Positions 41,631 through 51,155 are shown, counted from the first letter of the stretch. The stretch: 54,533 nucleotides of DNA from DATAWZ01 sp036266975 (GCA_036266975.1 DATAWZ010000072.1:1-54533); one strand, 5' to 3'. Translations and numbers: made by a program. Notes: generated by a model not told the origin, from the sequence alone.

Positions 41631-42905
41631 TCAGGGCCGAAACGGCTCCAGGCGGGAGTAGCCGCCGCGCGCGTAAGCGACGTTGTGGGCGGCGTCGCCC
41701 GGCGCGGTGTACGCGTTCGCGGCCGGGGCGCCGGGGAGGTCGAGCAGGCTCGAGGGATCGAACAGGACGAAGAACCGGGCCCAGGGGCCCTGCTCGTCGC
41801 CGCTGGAACCGAGGTCGGCGGTGTTGGCGAACCACGCGGCGATCGTGTTGGCCCGCGGCTGCAGGTAGTTCAGGATCGGCACCAGGTCGGCGAGATCGGG
41901 GCCGAGGACCGCGCTCGCCGCCGCGACGGTCGGGAGCACCCGCCGCGCGGCGGTGAGAGTCGGCGCGGCGGCGTCGTCGAGCGCCGGGGTGCGACGCAGG
42001 ATGACCTGCACGTCGCGGACGCTCGTCGGCGCGCGGCGCAGGGCCGCGCCCAGCGACGGTGCGGCGGCGCGCAGGTCGCCGACGAGTGGGCTCGCGGCGG
42101 CGACGAGCGGGCGGGCCTGGGCGAGCACGCCGTGCGTGAGCGCCACGATGCCGGGCAGCGCGCTCAGCGCGGCCGCGAGCGGGCCGCGCTCCGCGGCCAG
42201 CGCCGCGAGCGTCTGCCGACCGCCGGTGACGATCTCGCGAACACCCGGTTCGTGGGTGCCGAGCTGGCCCAGGGCTGCGGTCCCGTCGGTGATCGCTTGG
42301 CCGATCTGCCGGTCCTGCCCGGAGAGCGTGCCGGCGAGCGTGTCCAGGCCGCTCACCGCGGCGTCGAGCTGGGTCACGCTGGTCGGGAGCTCGCCGCCGG
42401 CGGCCGGGCTCGACAGGGAGACGGCGCTCTCGCCGAGCAGCGCCTGCAGGTCGCGGCGCGCCGGCGCGGCGAGCACACCGAGCGCCTCGTCGAGCCGCAC
42501 GCTCGTTCCCGCGGCGACCGCGCGGGTGCCCGCCGGCAGCCGCCCGGCGGCGACCCGGCCGGGGTCGAGGTCGACGAACCCCTCGCCCAGGGGCGTCTTC
42601 AGGGCGATCCAGGCGCTCGCGTCGCGATACAGGCGCAGCCCGGTGGGGACGGTGAAGCGCAGCTCGACCCGACCGCCTTCGAGCCTGTCGCCCGTCACCC
42701 GGCCGACCTGGACGCCGTGGACGAGCACGTCAGCGCCGCCGCCGACGCCTTGCGCATCGCCCAGTCGCACGGTGAGCGCGCGCGTGCTCGACAGCCCGAG
42801 GCTCGGCCCGCCGAAGGCGCGCAGCAGGACCAGGAAGCCGACCACGGTGAGCGCCGCGAACGCGAGCACGGCCAGCCGTTCGCCGGCGCGCAGGTGCAGT
42901 CTCAT
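41631..42905 (-). CDS. MCE family lipid-binding protein, sixth of six
   Basis: A 424-residue MCE protein: N-terminal signal anchor (LAVLAFAALTVVGFLVLLRA), MCE domain (RLGDAQGVGGGADVLVHGVQ, VGRVTGDRLEGGRVELRFTV, LKTPLGEGFVDLDPG), then a long Ala-rich helical region and a C-terminal unit with YLQPRANTIAAWFANTADLG, the end shared by terminal Mce proteins. The plant-of-operon position and length match MceF of mycobacteria. ATG at 42905 overlaps the upstream stop. Confidence 0.85.
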   Translation of the reverse strand: MRLHLRAGERLAVLAFAALTVVGFLVLLRAFGGPSLGLSSTRALTVRLGDAQGVGGGADVLVHGVQVGRVTGDRLEGGRVELRFTVPTGLRLYRDASAWIALKTPLGEGFVDLDPGRVAAGRLPAGTRAVAAGTSVRLDEALGVLAAPARRDLQALLGESAVSLSSPAAGGELPTSVTQLDAAVSGLDTLAGTLSGQDRQIGQAITDGTAALGQLGTHEPGVREIVTGGRQTLAALAAERGPLAAALSALPGIVALTHGVLAQARPLVAAASPLVGDLRAAAPSLGAALRRAPTSVRDVQVILRRTPALDDAAAPTLTAARRVLPTVAAASAVLGPDLADLVPILNYLQPRANTIAAWFANTADLGSSGDEQGPWARFFVLFDPSSLLDLPGAPAANAYTAPGDAAHNVAYARGGYSRLEPFRP

Positions 42906-44248
42906 GGCCGCAGCTCCGGCAGCGAGGCGACCGCTCCGGGCAGCCCGGGCACCAGGTAGCGCACGAGGCAGGCGACGAGGTTCTCGTGCTCGCAGACCGC
43001 GGTCAGCGCGCTGATCACCTGGGTCTGCAGGGTGAGCAGCCGCGTCCCCGACGCGCCCGGCACGCCGAAGTCGGCTGGGTCGAAGGGCTGGAAGAAGCCC
43101 AGGCCGCGGACGATCGGGCCGTCGTTCAGATCGGTGGAGAACACGCCCGAGAACCGGGCGCCCAGCGCGCCGATGCCGTCGCGGTTGGCGTCGATCGCGG
43201 CGGTGATGCGCTGCGCCGCGCGCAGCGCGGGCGGCGCCTGATCGGCCACCGGAGCCAGGCGCCCGGCGGCGTCGGCGGCGCTGGCCAGCGTCCCGGCGGC
43301 CGGGCCGGTGAGGCGCTGCAGGGCGAGCAGCGCCCCGCTCAGCGCCGGGGTGGCGGAGCGGACGGCGCTCAGCGCGCCCGGAAGGGCGGCGGCCGTCCGG
43401 TCCAGCTGCGCGAGCGCGGGCGCGAGTGGGGGCCCGAGCGTCGCGAGCGAGCGCAGGGCGCCGTCGAGGGCCGAGATGGCCCCGGGCAGGTCGGCGAGCA
43501 CTCCGGCCAGCGCACCTCCGCCGGCGGCACCGGTCGTGGCCAGGGTGCGGTTCCCGTCGGCCAGGGCCCGCGCGAGCGCGCGGTCGTGGCCGGACAGCGC
43601 GGTGAAGACGGTGTCGAGCTCGTCGGTCAGCTGGCCGAGCAGGGTTCGCCGCTGCGCGAGCAGCGCGAGCACGCGGTCGACCGGGTCCAGGTCGGGCCCG
43701 AGCGCAGTCAACGCTGCGCCGAGCGCACCCGGGTGGGCGCCGATCCCGCGCGCGAGCTCGGCCAGGAGCACCTGCAGCTGAGCGCGGGTGCCGGCGTCGA
43801 GCACCGCGAGCACCTGGTCGAGCGTGACCGGCGCGCTCGACCGCGAGGTTGGGATGACCGCTCCGGGCGCCAGCGGCGGCGCCGTGCGCGAGCCGGGCGA
43901 GAGCGAGACGACGAGATCCTGCAGCGCCGAGCGGGCGATGACCGTGGCCACCGTATCGGCGCGCAGGGCGCCGCGGGCCGAGTGGTCGAGCTCCAGCTCG
44001 GCGACGGCGATCCCGTCGCGGTAGCGCACGGAGGCGACGCGGCCCTCGACGACGCCGGCGACGGTCACCGGGGCGCGGGAGCCGTCCGACAGGCCGCCGG
44101 CGTCGGCGAGCTGCAGCTGCACGGTCCACTTGCCGCCGGCGCTGAAGGGCAGCGGGACGCCCTCGGCGCGCAGCAGCAGCACGACCAGCGCGATCGCGGC
44201 GAGGGCCTGGACGACCAGCGCGGTGCGCCCGAGCGGGACGCGGGTCAT
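42902..44248 (-). CDS. MCE family lipid-binding protein, fifth
   Basis: A 448-residue MCE protein with signal anchor (LVVQALAAIALVVLLLRA), MCE domain (DAGGLSDGSRAPVTVAGVVE, GRVASVRYRDGIAVAELEL, ALQDLVVSLSPGSR) and a helical Ala/Leu-rich extension with heptad-like spacing that in relatives forms a periplasmic hydrophobic channel. The C-terminus carries Cys residues (TAVCEHENLVACLVRYLVPG). No lipobox, unlike the mycobacterial fifth gene (LprK/MceE). Confidence 0.85.
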   Translation of the reverse strand: MTRVPLGRTALVVQALAAIALVVLLLRAEGVPLPFSAGGKWTVQLQLADAGGLSDGSRAPVTVAGVVEGRVASVRYRDGIAVAELELDHSARGALRADTVATVIARSALQDLVVSLSPGSRTAPPLAPGAVIPTSRSSAPVTLDQVLAVLDAGTRAQLQVLLAELARGIGAHPGALGAALTALGPDLDPVDRVLALLAQRRTLLGQLTDELDTVFTALSGHDRALARALADGNRTLATTGAAGGGALAGVLADLPGAISALDGALRSLATLGPPLAPALAQLDRTAAALPGALSAVRSATPALSGALLALQRLTGPAAGTLASAADAAGRLAPVADQAPPALRAAQRITAAIDANRDGIGALGARFSGVFSTDLNDGPIVRGLGFFQPFDPADFGVPGASGTRLLTLQTQVISALTAVCEHENLVACLVRYLVPGLPGAVASLPELRP

Positions 44249-45531
44249 GACTGACACACCCCGGTCGTCGCGAGCGAGGAGGCCAGCGTGGGGGAGACGA
44301 GGCTCACCAGCGTGCAGGGCGGGGTCGGGATCCCCAGGCCGGTCAGAAAGCGAAAGCCGAAGCGCATGAAGTGCCCGGCGCCCAGGGTGGAGGAGGCGGT
44401 GGTGAACGGCGCCGAGGCGCCGCCGCCCCCTTCGAACATGCCCAGGAAGGCCAGGTAGGAGGGGATGCCGATGTCGGTCGGGGCCTGCAGGGCGCGCAAC
44501 AGCCCGCCCGAGGTGAACTCGGCGACGGTCGGCGAGACCGCGTCCAGCGCCCGGAGCGCGGGCAGCGAGCCGTCGCCGGCCCCGTTGAGCAGGCGCTGCG
44601 CGGAGCTCACCAGCGGCTGCGCCGAGGACAGCACGACCGTGCCCTGGCGCAGCAGGGGACGTACGCGCGCGAGCGTTGCCGGGAGCGACCGCGCGGCGGG
44701 CACGAGGGCATCGGCCAGCGGACCCATCCGGCTGAGCACCGCGGCGGCCTGCCCGCCCCCGGCGCGCAGCTCGACGCCGAGCGAGGGCAGCGCGGCGAGG
44801 GTCCGGTCCAGGGCCGGCCCCGACAGCGCGGCGGCGCTCGCCGCGCCCTCGCGCACGATCGGCTCGAGCGCCGCGGCCCGCGCGGACACGGCGGCGGCCG
44901 TGCGCTCGAGCGCGGACACCGCGTGGGCGAGCGCGCCCCGAGTCGGGTTGCCCTGGACGGCACCGGCGACCTGCGCGAGCCGGACGGTGATCGACGGCGC
45001 GAGCGAGACCGCGTGGTGCACCGAGGCGACCGCGCCGGGGCCGAGGACGCGCGATCCGGCGCTCGCGAGCTCGTCGACCTCGGCGCGGGTGGCGGGGCCG
45101 AGCACGTCGACCGCGTCCTGGAGCGAGACGTAGCTGTGGGTCCGGCTCAGCGGGATCGCCTGCCCGTCGAGCGGCCCGCTGCCGGCGCTGCCGGGATAGA
45201 GGTCGACGTACGCAGTGCCCTCGAACAGCAGGCGGGGGCGCAGGTCGGCGCTCGCGTCGTGGTGCACCGACCCGGCCGAGCGGTCGATCCGCATGCTCAC
45301 CAGCGCCGCGCCGCCGACCCTTCGCACCGAGAGCACGTGGCCCACCGGGGTGCCGGCCATGAGCACGTCGGCGCCGATCCGGGCCAGGCCGCTCGCGTCG
45401 GAGAACAGCGCGCGGACGGTGATCGTGCGCGCGAACGGGTTCGGCCGCAGCGCGGCGACGGCGACCACCGCCACGCCGATGAGCGCGGCGAGCACCCCGA
45501 CCAGCCGACGGTGGCCCAGGATCAGCGACAC
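44245..45531 (-). CDS. MCE family lipid-binding protein, fourth
   Basis: A 428-residue MCE protein. Signal anchor LVGVLAALIGVAVVAVAALR; MCE domain ASGLARIGADVLMAGTPVGH, VGGAALVSMRIDRS, LLFEGTAYVDLYPGSAGSGP; helical channel-like region; C-terminus FMRFGFRFLTGLGIPTPPCT ending in a Cys pair (C413 region and VCQS). GTG start at 45531 overlaps the previous gene by 10 bases, the largest overlap in the operon. Confidence 0.85.
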   Translation of the reverse strand: MSLILGHRRLVGVLAALIGVAVVAVAALRPNPFARTITVRALFSDASGLARIGADVLMAGTPVGHVLSVRRVGGAALVSMRIDRSAGSVHHDASADLRPRLLFEGTAYVDLYPGSAGSGPLDGQAIPLSRTHSYVSLQDAVDVLGPATRAEVDELASAGSRVLGPGAVASVHHAVSLAPSITVRLAQVAGAVQGNPTRGALAHAVSALERTAAAVSARAAALEPIVREGAASAAALSGPALDRTLAALPSLGVELRAGGGQAAAVLSRMGPLADALVPAARSLPATLARVRPLLRQGTVVLSSAQPLVSSAQRLLNGAGDGSLPALRALDAVSPTVAEFTSGGLLRALQAPTDIGIPSYLAFLGMFEGGGGASAPFTTASSTLGAGHFMRFGFRFLTGLGIPTPPCTLVSLVSPTLASSLATTGVCQS

Positions 45532-46739
45532 GCCGAGCGGTCCCGGGAGGCCTGGCCGGGCGCGGGATAGGGGTCACGAGCGTGCGCGCAGGTGAGGATC
45601 ATCGTGAAGCGGACGGCCCGGTGGCCCGCGGCGGTCCCCTCGTCGACGGTGACGTTGCCCCACTTGGTGAACCCCTCCGGCGCGGCGATCAGCTCGGAGC
45701 CGTACGGCACGAGCACGCGCGCGAGGGTCGCCGCATCGCCGCCTGAGGGCGCGACCGCGGCGGCCACCGGAAGCAGGCCGGCGAGCACCGGGCTGGCCGC
45801 CGAGAGCACCGGCGCGGCCTGCCCGGCGAGCCGGGTGAGGGTGTCGAGCCCGTCGGCGTGGTGCTCGGCGTCGGCGAGCCGGGGCAGCAGTCCCGGCAGC
45901 GCCGCGACACCGGGCTGCAGCGTCCGCGCCGTCGTGGCGAGCTCGCCGAGCAGGCGGGCCGCGCCGGGCCCGGTGGCGAGGATCTGACCTTCGATGCCGG
46001 GCGCCGAGGCGACGCTCGTGGCGATCGCGCGTGCGCGCGCGGCCGACACGGCGGCGAGCGCCGCGCCGCTGGAGAGCAGCGGGCCGAGCGCGGGCGCGTC
46101 GACCGCGCCAGCGGCATCGCCGAGCGAGCGCGAGAGATCGCCGAGCCCCGGCTGCAGGGCCCGCAGGAGCCCGGTTCCGCGCACGAGCAGGTCGGGCAGC
46201 ACCGAGAGGGTGTGCCCCAGCGGCGGGGCGGCGTCGGCCAGGCCGGCACCGGCGACCGCAAGCGTACGCGCGAGCGCGGCGCGTGTGCCGGCGGTGAAGC
46301 TGGCGAGCACGTCGGTGATCGGCGTGCCCGCCGCCGCGTCGGCGAGCGGGATCACGCTGCCCGGGGGCAGCGGGTGGGAGATGTCGCCGGGGTCGAGGTC
46401 GAGCTCGACCTGGCCGGCGAGCCCGGTGACCCCGACGTGCACGCGCGCGCCGGCGCCGACGCGGCCGCTGTCGAGCTCGAACGTCGCCCGCGGCCTGCCG
46501 GCCGCCAGGCGCACCGAGCGAACCTCGCCGACCGGCTCGCCGGCGATCTGCACCGAGTCGCCGGCCTGTACGATCGGATCGCCCGGCAGCAGCGCGACGT
46601 AGCGACGGCCGAAGGCGAGCGGGCCGCCACCGTCGATCGCCACCGTCGAGAGGTACACGACGAGCACGGTGCCCGCGAGCACGAGCAACCCGAGCAGCTC
46701 GGGGCGACGGCGCAGCGGTCCCGGACGGCGACCGTCCAT
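45522..46739 (-). CDS. MCE family lipid-binding protein, third
   Basis: A 405-residue MCE protein: signal anchor LLGLLVLAGTVLVVYLSTVA, MCE domain LPGDPIVQAGDSVQIAGEPV, GEVRSVRLAAGRPRATFELD, GLAGQVELDLDPGD, then an Ala/Leu-rich helical region. The C-terminal KWGNVTVDEGTAAGHRAVRF with a single Cys (MILTCAHA) is of a type seen in several actinobacterial Mce proteins. Start ATG at 46739 overlaps the previous stop by one base (TGATG). Confidence 0.85.
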   Translation of the reverse strand: MDGRRPGPLRRRPELLGLLVLAGTVLVVYLSTVAIDGGGPLAFGRRYVALLPGDPIVQAGDSVQIAGEPVGEVRSVRLAAGRPRATFELDSGRVGAGARVHVGVTGLAGQVELDLDPGDISHPLPPGSVIPLADAAAGTPITDVLASFTAGTRAALARTLAVAGAGLADAAPPLGHTLSVLPDLLVRGTGLLRALQPGLGDLSRSLGDAAGAVDAPALGPLLSSGAALAAVSAARARAIATSVASAPGIEGQILATGPGAARLLGELATTARTLQPGVAALPGLLPRLADAEHHADGLDTLTRLAGQAAPVLSAASPVLAGLLPVAAAVAPSGGDAATLARVLVPYGSELIAAPEGFTKWGNVTVDEGTAAGHRAVRFTMILTCAHARDPYPAPGQASRDRSACR

Positions 46740-48184
46740 CAGTGGCTCCCGAGCAGGAGGTCAAGCAGCGACTTGGCCGCGCCGGTGAGCGTCGGCACCA
46801 CGGGCGGCACGCTGATCGGCGGCAGGCCGGGCAGGCTGACCTGCGTGGGTCCGCCGGCGGGCGGCGTCGCCGCACCGGGCACGGCCGGCCGGGTCGCCGC
46901 CGCCGGCGTGGGCGTGGACTGCGCGCTCGACGAATGCGGCGCCGGCGTACCCGACGCCCGCGTCGCGCCGAGCGCGGAGAGCGCCTGCGTCATGCAGCCG
47001 GGCGCCACGGGCACGCCGAAGGTCTGGCAGGAGAGCACCGCCTCCCCGCGCCAGTAGGCGCGCGTCGGGTCGGCGAACGGGTCCAGCGGCTGGGCGCCGC
47101 TCTCGGTCGCCTCGTCGGCGAAGTCGGCGAAGAACCCCTGCGAGACGTAGGGGGCGGCCTGCGCGGCGAGCGGCGCGAGCCGGTCGATCGCGGGCAGCTC
47201 TCCCTGGAGGGCACGCAGCCCGCCGTCGAGTGAGGAGATCGTCCCGGCGCCGCGAGCGAGCAGCGCGCCGAGCCGCTCGAGCGCGGGAGCGGCCGACCCC
47301 GCGGCCGCTCCGGCGCTCCGGGCGAGCGGGGCGAGCCCGCCGCTGACGCGTCCCAGCGTCGGCGCCTCGGCGTGCAGGACGGCGGCGATGGGCCGGGCGG
47401 CGCTCGCCAGCGAGGACAGGGCGCCGGCGCCGCTCCTCAGCGTCGTGAGCGCCGGGGCGCCGAGCGCGAGCGAGCGGGCGAGCGCCGGCGCCGCGCTCGA
47501 GGTCGCGGCGAGCGTTCGCGAGAGGTCGTCGAGCAGCGGCCCGAGCGAGGCCTCGTGGGTGGCCACCCGGCCGACCGCCTGCGCGGTGAGGGCCACGGTC
47601 CGCGACAGCGCGGCGTCCTGCCCGGCGAGCGAGTCGCTCACGCTCGCCGCGGCGCTGAGCGCGGGTCGCAGCAGCACCGCGGCGCGCGCCAAGTCCACGC
47701 CGTGGTCCTCGAGCGTCTGGCCGCCCTGCACGAGCAGCAGCCCGAGGCCGTCGCGCACCGACGGAGAAAAGGCCGACAGGACCGCATCCAGGCTCGGCGC
47801 CTCGCTGGTCGACGCCGCGGCGATCGCTCCGTGCAGCGGCGCGCGCGCCGTTCCGGGGGAGAGGGCGAGGTAGTAGTCGCCGAGCAGGTCGGCGGGCTCG
47901 ATCGCCGCCACGGCGTCGGCGCGCGGACGGGCGGCGTCGTGGCCGAGGACGAAGTCGACGTTCGCCGTGCCCTGGCGGGTGAGCGTGATCGAGCGCACGG
48001 TGCCCACGACCGCGCCCTGCTCGCGCACGTCGTTGCCGACGACGAGCCCCTGGGCGGAGGCGAACTCGGCGTGGACGCCGGCGCCGGTGGGAGAGCGCAG
48101 CAGCAGCCAGCCCAGCAGGGCGACGCCGAGCGCGAGCACCATCGCGATCCCGCCCAGCGACGCGGCCGCCCCGCGTCGCGTCAT
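46739..48184 (-). CDS. MCE family lipid-binding protein, second, Pro-rich tail
   Basis: A 481-residue MCE protein: signal anchor (GGIAMVLALGVALLGWLLLR), MCE domain (ASAQGLVVGNDVREQGAVVG, TVRSITLTRQGTANVDFVLG, ADLLGDYYLALSPG), helical region, and a distinctive C-terminal extension rich in Pro/Ser/Thr (SSSAQSTPTPAAATRPAVPG) ending in a short hydrophobic helix (GAAKSLLDLLLGSH). Pro-rich tails also occur in some mycobacterial Mce proteins and probably span the wall. Confidence 0.85.
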   Translation of the reverse strand: MTRRGAAASLGGIAMVLALGVALLGWLLLRSPTGAGVHAEFASAQGLVVGNDVREQGAVVGTVRSITLTRQGTANVDFVLGHDAARPRADAVAAIEPADLLGDYYLALSPGTARAPLHGAIAAASTSEAPSLDAVLSAFSPSVRDGLGLLLVQGGQTLEDHGVDLARAAVLLRPALSAAASVSDSLAGQDAALSRTVALTAQAVGRVATHEASLGPLLDDLSRTLAATSSAAPALARSLALGAPALTTLRSGAGALSSLASAARPIAAVLHAEAPTLGRVSGGLAPLARSAGAAAGSAAPALERLGALLARGAGTISSLDGGLRALQGELPAIDRLAPLAAQAAPYVSQGFFADFADEATESGAQPLDPFADPTRAYWRGEAVLSCQTFGVPVAPGCMTQALSALGATRASGTPAPHSSSAQSTPTPAAATRPAVPGAATPPAGGPTQVSLPGLPPISVPPVVPTLTGAAKSLLDLLLGSH

Positions 48185-49464
48185 CGGTCGCCCCTGACGT
48201 CGGCCGCCGCCTGCCCGCCGGCGACGAAGCTGTTCGCGTAGTTCGTCCACGGCTCGCCGTCCATCGCCCCGGGGACGCGCAGGTAGGGCGGCGCGAGCTC
48301 GCCGGGCCCGTCGCTGGCGGGCGAGATCGTGTTGGTGGGCGCCGGCGGCAGCACGATCCCGACCCGCGCGCCGTGGCCGTTGGCGTCGTAGTTGGCGGTG
48401 AAGTCGGCCCAGTTGGCGAAGAACGAGAAGAGGTCGGGGAGGCGGACGCGGGCCTGGTCGAGCATCGGGCCCAGCCCCTGGGCGACCGGGGCCAGCGCGC
48501 CCAGCACCGGGCCGGCGCCGGTGAGCAGCGACCGCAGCGCGCCGAGCGGGGCCGGGGCCTGGTCGAGCACGGCGCGAGCGCGGTCCAGGGTCGGCGCGGC
48601 GCGCTGCAGCAGCGCGGCTGCCTCGCTCGCGGCGGCGGCGAGCTGCGTTCGCGAGGGGCCCAGGGCGTGCACCAACGCCGAGAGCGACGGCAGCGTCTGC
48701 TGCGCCCGGGTCAGCGCGTCCGACGCCGCGGCCAATCCCGCCGGCAGCCCGGCGACGAAGGCGTGCAGCGAGGCGCGGCGCGAGGCCGCGTCGTGCACCA
48801 GGGTGGCGAGGCGATCGACCGCGTCGCCGAGGACCTGCGGCTGCGCGCCGACCGCGGCGGTGATCGCGTCGGCGCTGCCGACCAGCGTGCGCAGCGCCGC
48901 GCCGTCGCCCTGCACCTCCTGGCTGGCCCGCGCCGTGGCCGCAAGGGCCGCCGGTGCGCCGGCGAGGGCGGCCCTCGCCGCGGGCCCCTGGCCGCCGCCG
49001 GCCGACGCCAGCGAGTGAAGGATCCCGTCGATCTGCGCGCGCGAAGCCGGCCCGAGGGCCGAGAGCGCCGCGGAGAGCTCGACCGGGGCGGCCGCGCTGA
49101 GCTCGGCGCCGCCCGGCAGCGGCGGACCGGCGCCGTCGCTGAGGGCGATGTAGCGGTTGTACTCGCCCGAGAGCGAGGCGAGCCTCAGCTCGGCGCGCGC
49201 GCCCCGGTGCAGCACGAAGCTCCGATCCAGGGCGAGCGTCACGACGGGCTCGTCGGTCGGGCCGGTCAGGCGGATCGCGCTCACGTGCCCGACGGCGACG
49301 CCGGCCACGCGCACCGGCGCGCCGGCGACGAGCCCCTGGGCGTCGCTCAGGGCCAGGCGGATGCGCTGCCCGCCGCCGCCCGAGCGCAGGGCGAGCGCGA
49401 GGATCGCGGCGAGCAACGCCAGGGTCAGCGCGAGCGCCGCGCTCTTTTTCCCCCCAAAGATCAT
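48181..49464 (-). CDS. MCE family lipid-binding protein, first
   Basis: A 427-residue MCE protein: signal anchor SAALALTLALLAAILALALR, MCE domain SDAQGLVAGAPVRVAGVAVG, HVSAIRLTGPTDEPVVTLAL, LASLSGEYNRYIALSDGAGP, long helical region, and a C-terminal part (FFANWADFTANYDANGHGAR) ending in a region with EPWTNYANSFVAGGQ. ATG at 49464 overlaps the YrbE stop as ATGA. Like the others it should form part of a hexameric envelope-spanning lipid conduit. Confidence 0.85.
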   Translation of the reverse strand: MIFGGKKSAALALTLALLAAILALALRSGGGGQRIRLALSDAQGLVAGAPVRVAGVAVGHVSAIRLTGPTDEPVVTLALDRSFVLHRGARAELRLASLSGEYNRYIALSDGAGPPLPGGAELSAAAPVELSAALSALGPASRAQIDGILHSLASAGGGQGPAARAALAGAPAALAATARASQEVQGDGAALRTLVGSADAITAAVGAQPQVLGDAVDRLATLVHDAASRRASLHAFVAGLPAGLAAASDALTRAQQTLPSLSALVHALGPSRTQLAAAASEAAALLQRAAPTLDRARAVLDQAPAPLGALRSLLTGAGPVLGALAPVAQGLGPMLDQARVRLPDLFSFFANWADFTANYDANGHGARVGIVLPPAPTNTISPASDGPGELAPPYLRVPGAMDGEPWTNYANSFVAGGQAAADVRGDR

Positions 49465-50264
49465 CCGATCGGCACGCGAGGATTCGCGCCCCAGAAGACC
49501 AGCGTGCCGAGCATCGAAATCAGGGTGACCCCGACGATGCTCACGCCCATCGAGCGCGCGGTCGCCGTCCCCACGTCGCTCGGCCCGCCGCGTGCGTTGT
49601 AGCCGTAGTAGAGCGCCACGGTGATGACGAAGCCCGAGATGACCAGGCCCTTGATCAGCGAGAAGAGCAGGTCCCAGCCGTCCTGGAAGGTGAAGAAGAA
49701 CAGCGACCAGGTGCCGGGGGAGACGTCGGCGAAGCGCACCACGCCCATCAGGTAGGCGGCGGTGTAGGAGCTGCCGATGGCCAGCAGGTAGGCGGCGGGG
49801 AGGACGAGCGCGCAGCCCGCGGCGCGGGTGGCGCACAGGTAGGCCATCGAGGAGACGCCCATGCCCTCCAACGCGTCGATCTCCTGGTCGGTGCGCATGG
49901 CGCCCAGCTCGGCGACCATCCCGCAGCCGACCTTGGCGGCCAGGACGTAGCCGAACACGAAGGGGACGACCTCGCGCAGCGTGCACCAGGCCGAGAAGCC
50001 GCCGGCGACCGGGGTGGCGCCGAACGCGCGGGCGAGCGTCGAGGCCTCGAGGCCGCAGCTCCCGCCGGCGAAGAAGGCGATGAAGACGATCACCGTCGTG
50101 CTGCCGGTGGCGATCAACGCCGCCTGGCGCAGCGTCTCGCCGCCGTAGCGCGGCAGCTGCCGGACGCTGGCCAGCAGGCGCCCGGCGAACAGGACCGCGT
50201 CGCCGGCTCGCTCGAGTGGGTCACGCGGCGGCGTCAGCCCGGCCAGGGCGCGCGGCCCGTTCAC
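49461..50264 (-). CDS. YrbE/MlaE-type permease, second
   Basis: A 267-residue MlaE-family ABC permease subunit. Helices around STTVIVFIAFFAGGSCGLEA, FVFGYVLAAKVGCGMVAELG, AMRTDQEIDALEGMGVSSMA (the family's E-E/D-A-L-x-x-M-G loop that contacts the ATPase), and VISGFVITVALYYGYNARGG. It should pair with the neighbouring permease and an Mkl/MlaF-type ATPase; no ATPase is encoded in this window. GTG at 50264 overlaps the upstream stop. Confidence 0.9.
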   Translation of the reverse strand: MNGPRALAGLTPPRDPLERAGDAVLFAGRLLASVRQLPRYGGETLRQAALIATGSTTVIVFIAFFAGGSCGLEASTLARAFGATPVAGGFSAWCTLREVVPFVFGYVLAAKVGCGMVAELGAMRTDQEIDALEGMGVSSMAYLCATRAAGCALVLPAAYLLAIGSSYTAAYLMGVVRFADVSPGTWSLFFFTFQDGWDLLFSLIKGLVISGFVITVALYYGYNARGGPSDVGTATARSMGVSIVGVTLISMLGTLVFWGANPRVPIG

Positions 50265-51091
50265 CGGAACACCGAGATGTTCGGATACAGGGCGAGCATC
50301 CACTGGGTGAAGACGAGGTTGACCACGAAGACGGCCATCAGCGCGCCGACCACCGCGCGGTTGACCGCGCGCCCCACCGAGGCCGCGCCGGCGCTCGCCG
50401 ACAGGCCGTGCCAGGAGCAGATCACGCCGATCAGCAGGCCGAAGATCGCGACCTTGACCTCGGCGCCGACGAGGTCGACCGGCGTCGTGTTGGCCACGAA
50501 GGAGGACAGGAACGCGCCGGTGTTGCCGCCGAGCACGACGACCGCGGCGAGGTATCCGCCGAGCACGCCGAACGCCAGGGCGATGAGGTTCAGCCCGAGC
50601 AGGGTGAGGGTCAGGGCCAGGATCCGCGGCGCGACCAGCGCGCGCACCGGGTCCACGCCGAGCGCCTGTAGGGCGTCCAGCTCGCCGCGCACCCGGCGCG
50701 AGCCGAGCTCGGCGGTGAGCATCGTCCCGGCGACGCCGGCGACGACGGTGCCGGTGACGAAGGAGCCGAACTCGCGCAGGATGGCCACGACCATGAAGCC
50801 GCCGGCGCGGTCGGGCGCGCCGAAGAGGATCAGGAAGTTCGAGGACTGAAGCCCGGGCCCGGAGAACCCCCAGGCGAGCATGGCCAGTGCGATCACGGCC
50901 GTGCAGCGGCGCAGGATCTCGGCGGAATAGATCGCGCACTCGCGCCGCCAGGCGAACGGCGGGCGCGCGATGACCGCCGCCGCCTGCGCGCCCAGCAGCG
51001 TCATCAGCCCCCAGCGACGCAGGAGCGGCACCCGCGTCCAGGCGATCCCCCGCGGCGGAGCGAGCACCCCGGCATCAACCCGATTGCTCAT
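50261..51091 (-). CDS. YrbE/MlaE-type permease, first
   Basis: A 276-residue MlaE-family permease. REFGSFVTGTVVAGVAGTML, TAELGSRRVRGELDALQALG with VDPVRALVAPRILALTLTLL form the conserved ATPase-facing loop and helices; NTTPVDLVGAEVKVAIFGLL and the C-terminal VVGALMAVFVVNLVFTQWM complete the membrane domain. First gene of the mce operon. The ATG at 51091 lies at the edge of an AT-rich promoter-like block; the longer frame upstream would run into the divergent acylase. Confidence 0.9.
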   Translation of the reverse strand: MSNRVDAGVLAPPRGIAWTRVPLLRRWGLMTLLGAQAAAVIARPPFAWRRECAIYSAEILRRCTAVIALAMLAWGFSGPGLQSSNFLILFGAPDRAGGFMVVAILREFGSFVTGTVVAGVAGTMLTAELGSRRVRGELDALQALGVDPVRALVAPRILALTLTLLGLNLIALAFGVLGGYLAAVVVLGGNTGAFLSSFVANTTPVDLVGAEVKVAIFGLLIGVICSWHGLSASAGAASVGRAVNRAVVGALMAVFVVNLVFTQWMLALYPNISVFR

Positions 51092-51155
51092 ATATATGAT
51101 GGAGAATATCTGGAATGCGTGCGCGGCGCGGCGTCGATTAGAGTCGCCGGCGAGG
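51092..51155. promoter_or_regulatory. AT-rich divergent promoter of mce operon and acylase
   Basis: TATATATGATGGAGAATATC at 51091-51110 stands out in this GC-rich sequence. On the plus strand TATGAT (51095-51100) could serve the acylase gene; on the minus strand TATTCT lies 12 bases before the permease ATG, which would suit a leaderless or near-leaderless transcript, common in actinobacteria. Confidence 0.4.

Noticed and set aside
41685..42959. Long plus-strand frames across the mce operon (for example 424 and 399 residues)
   Set aside because: These mirror the GC-rich codons of the MCE genes; they lack starts with ribosome sites and are Arg/Gly/Ala/His/Gln-rich.
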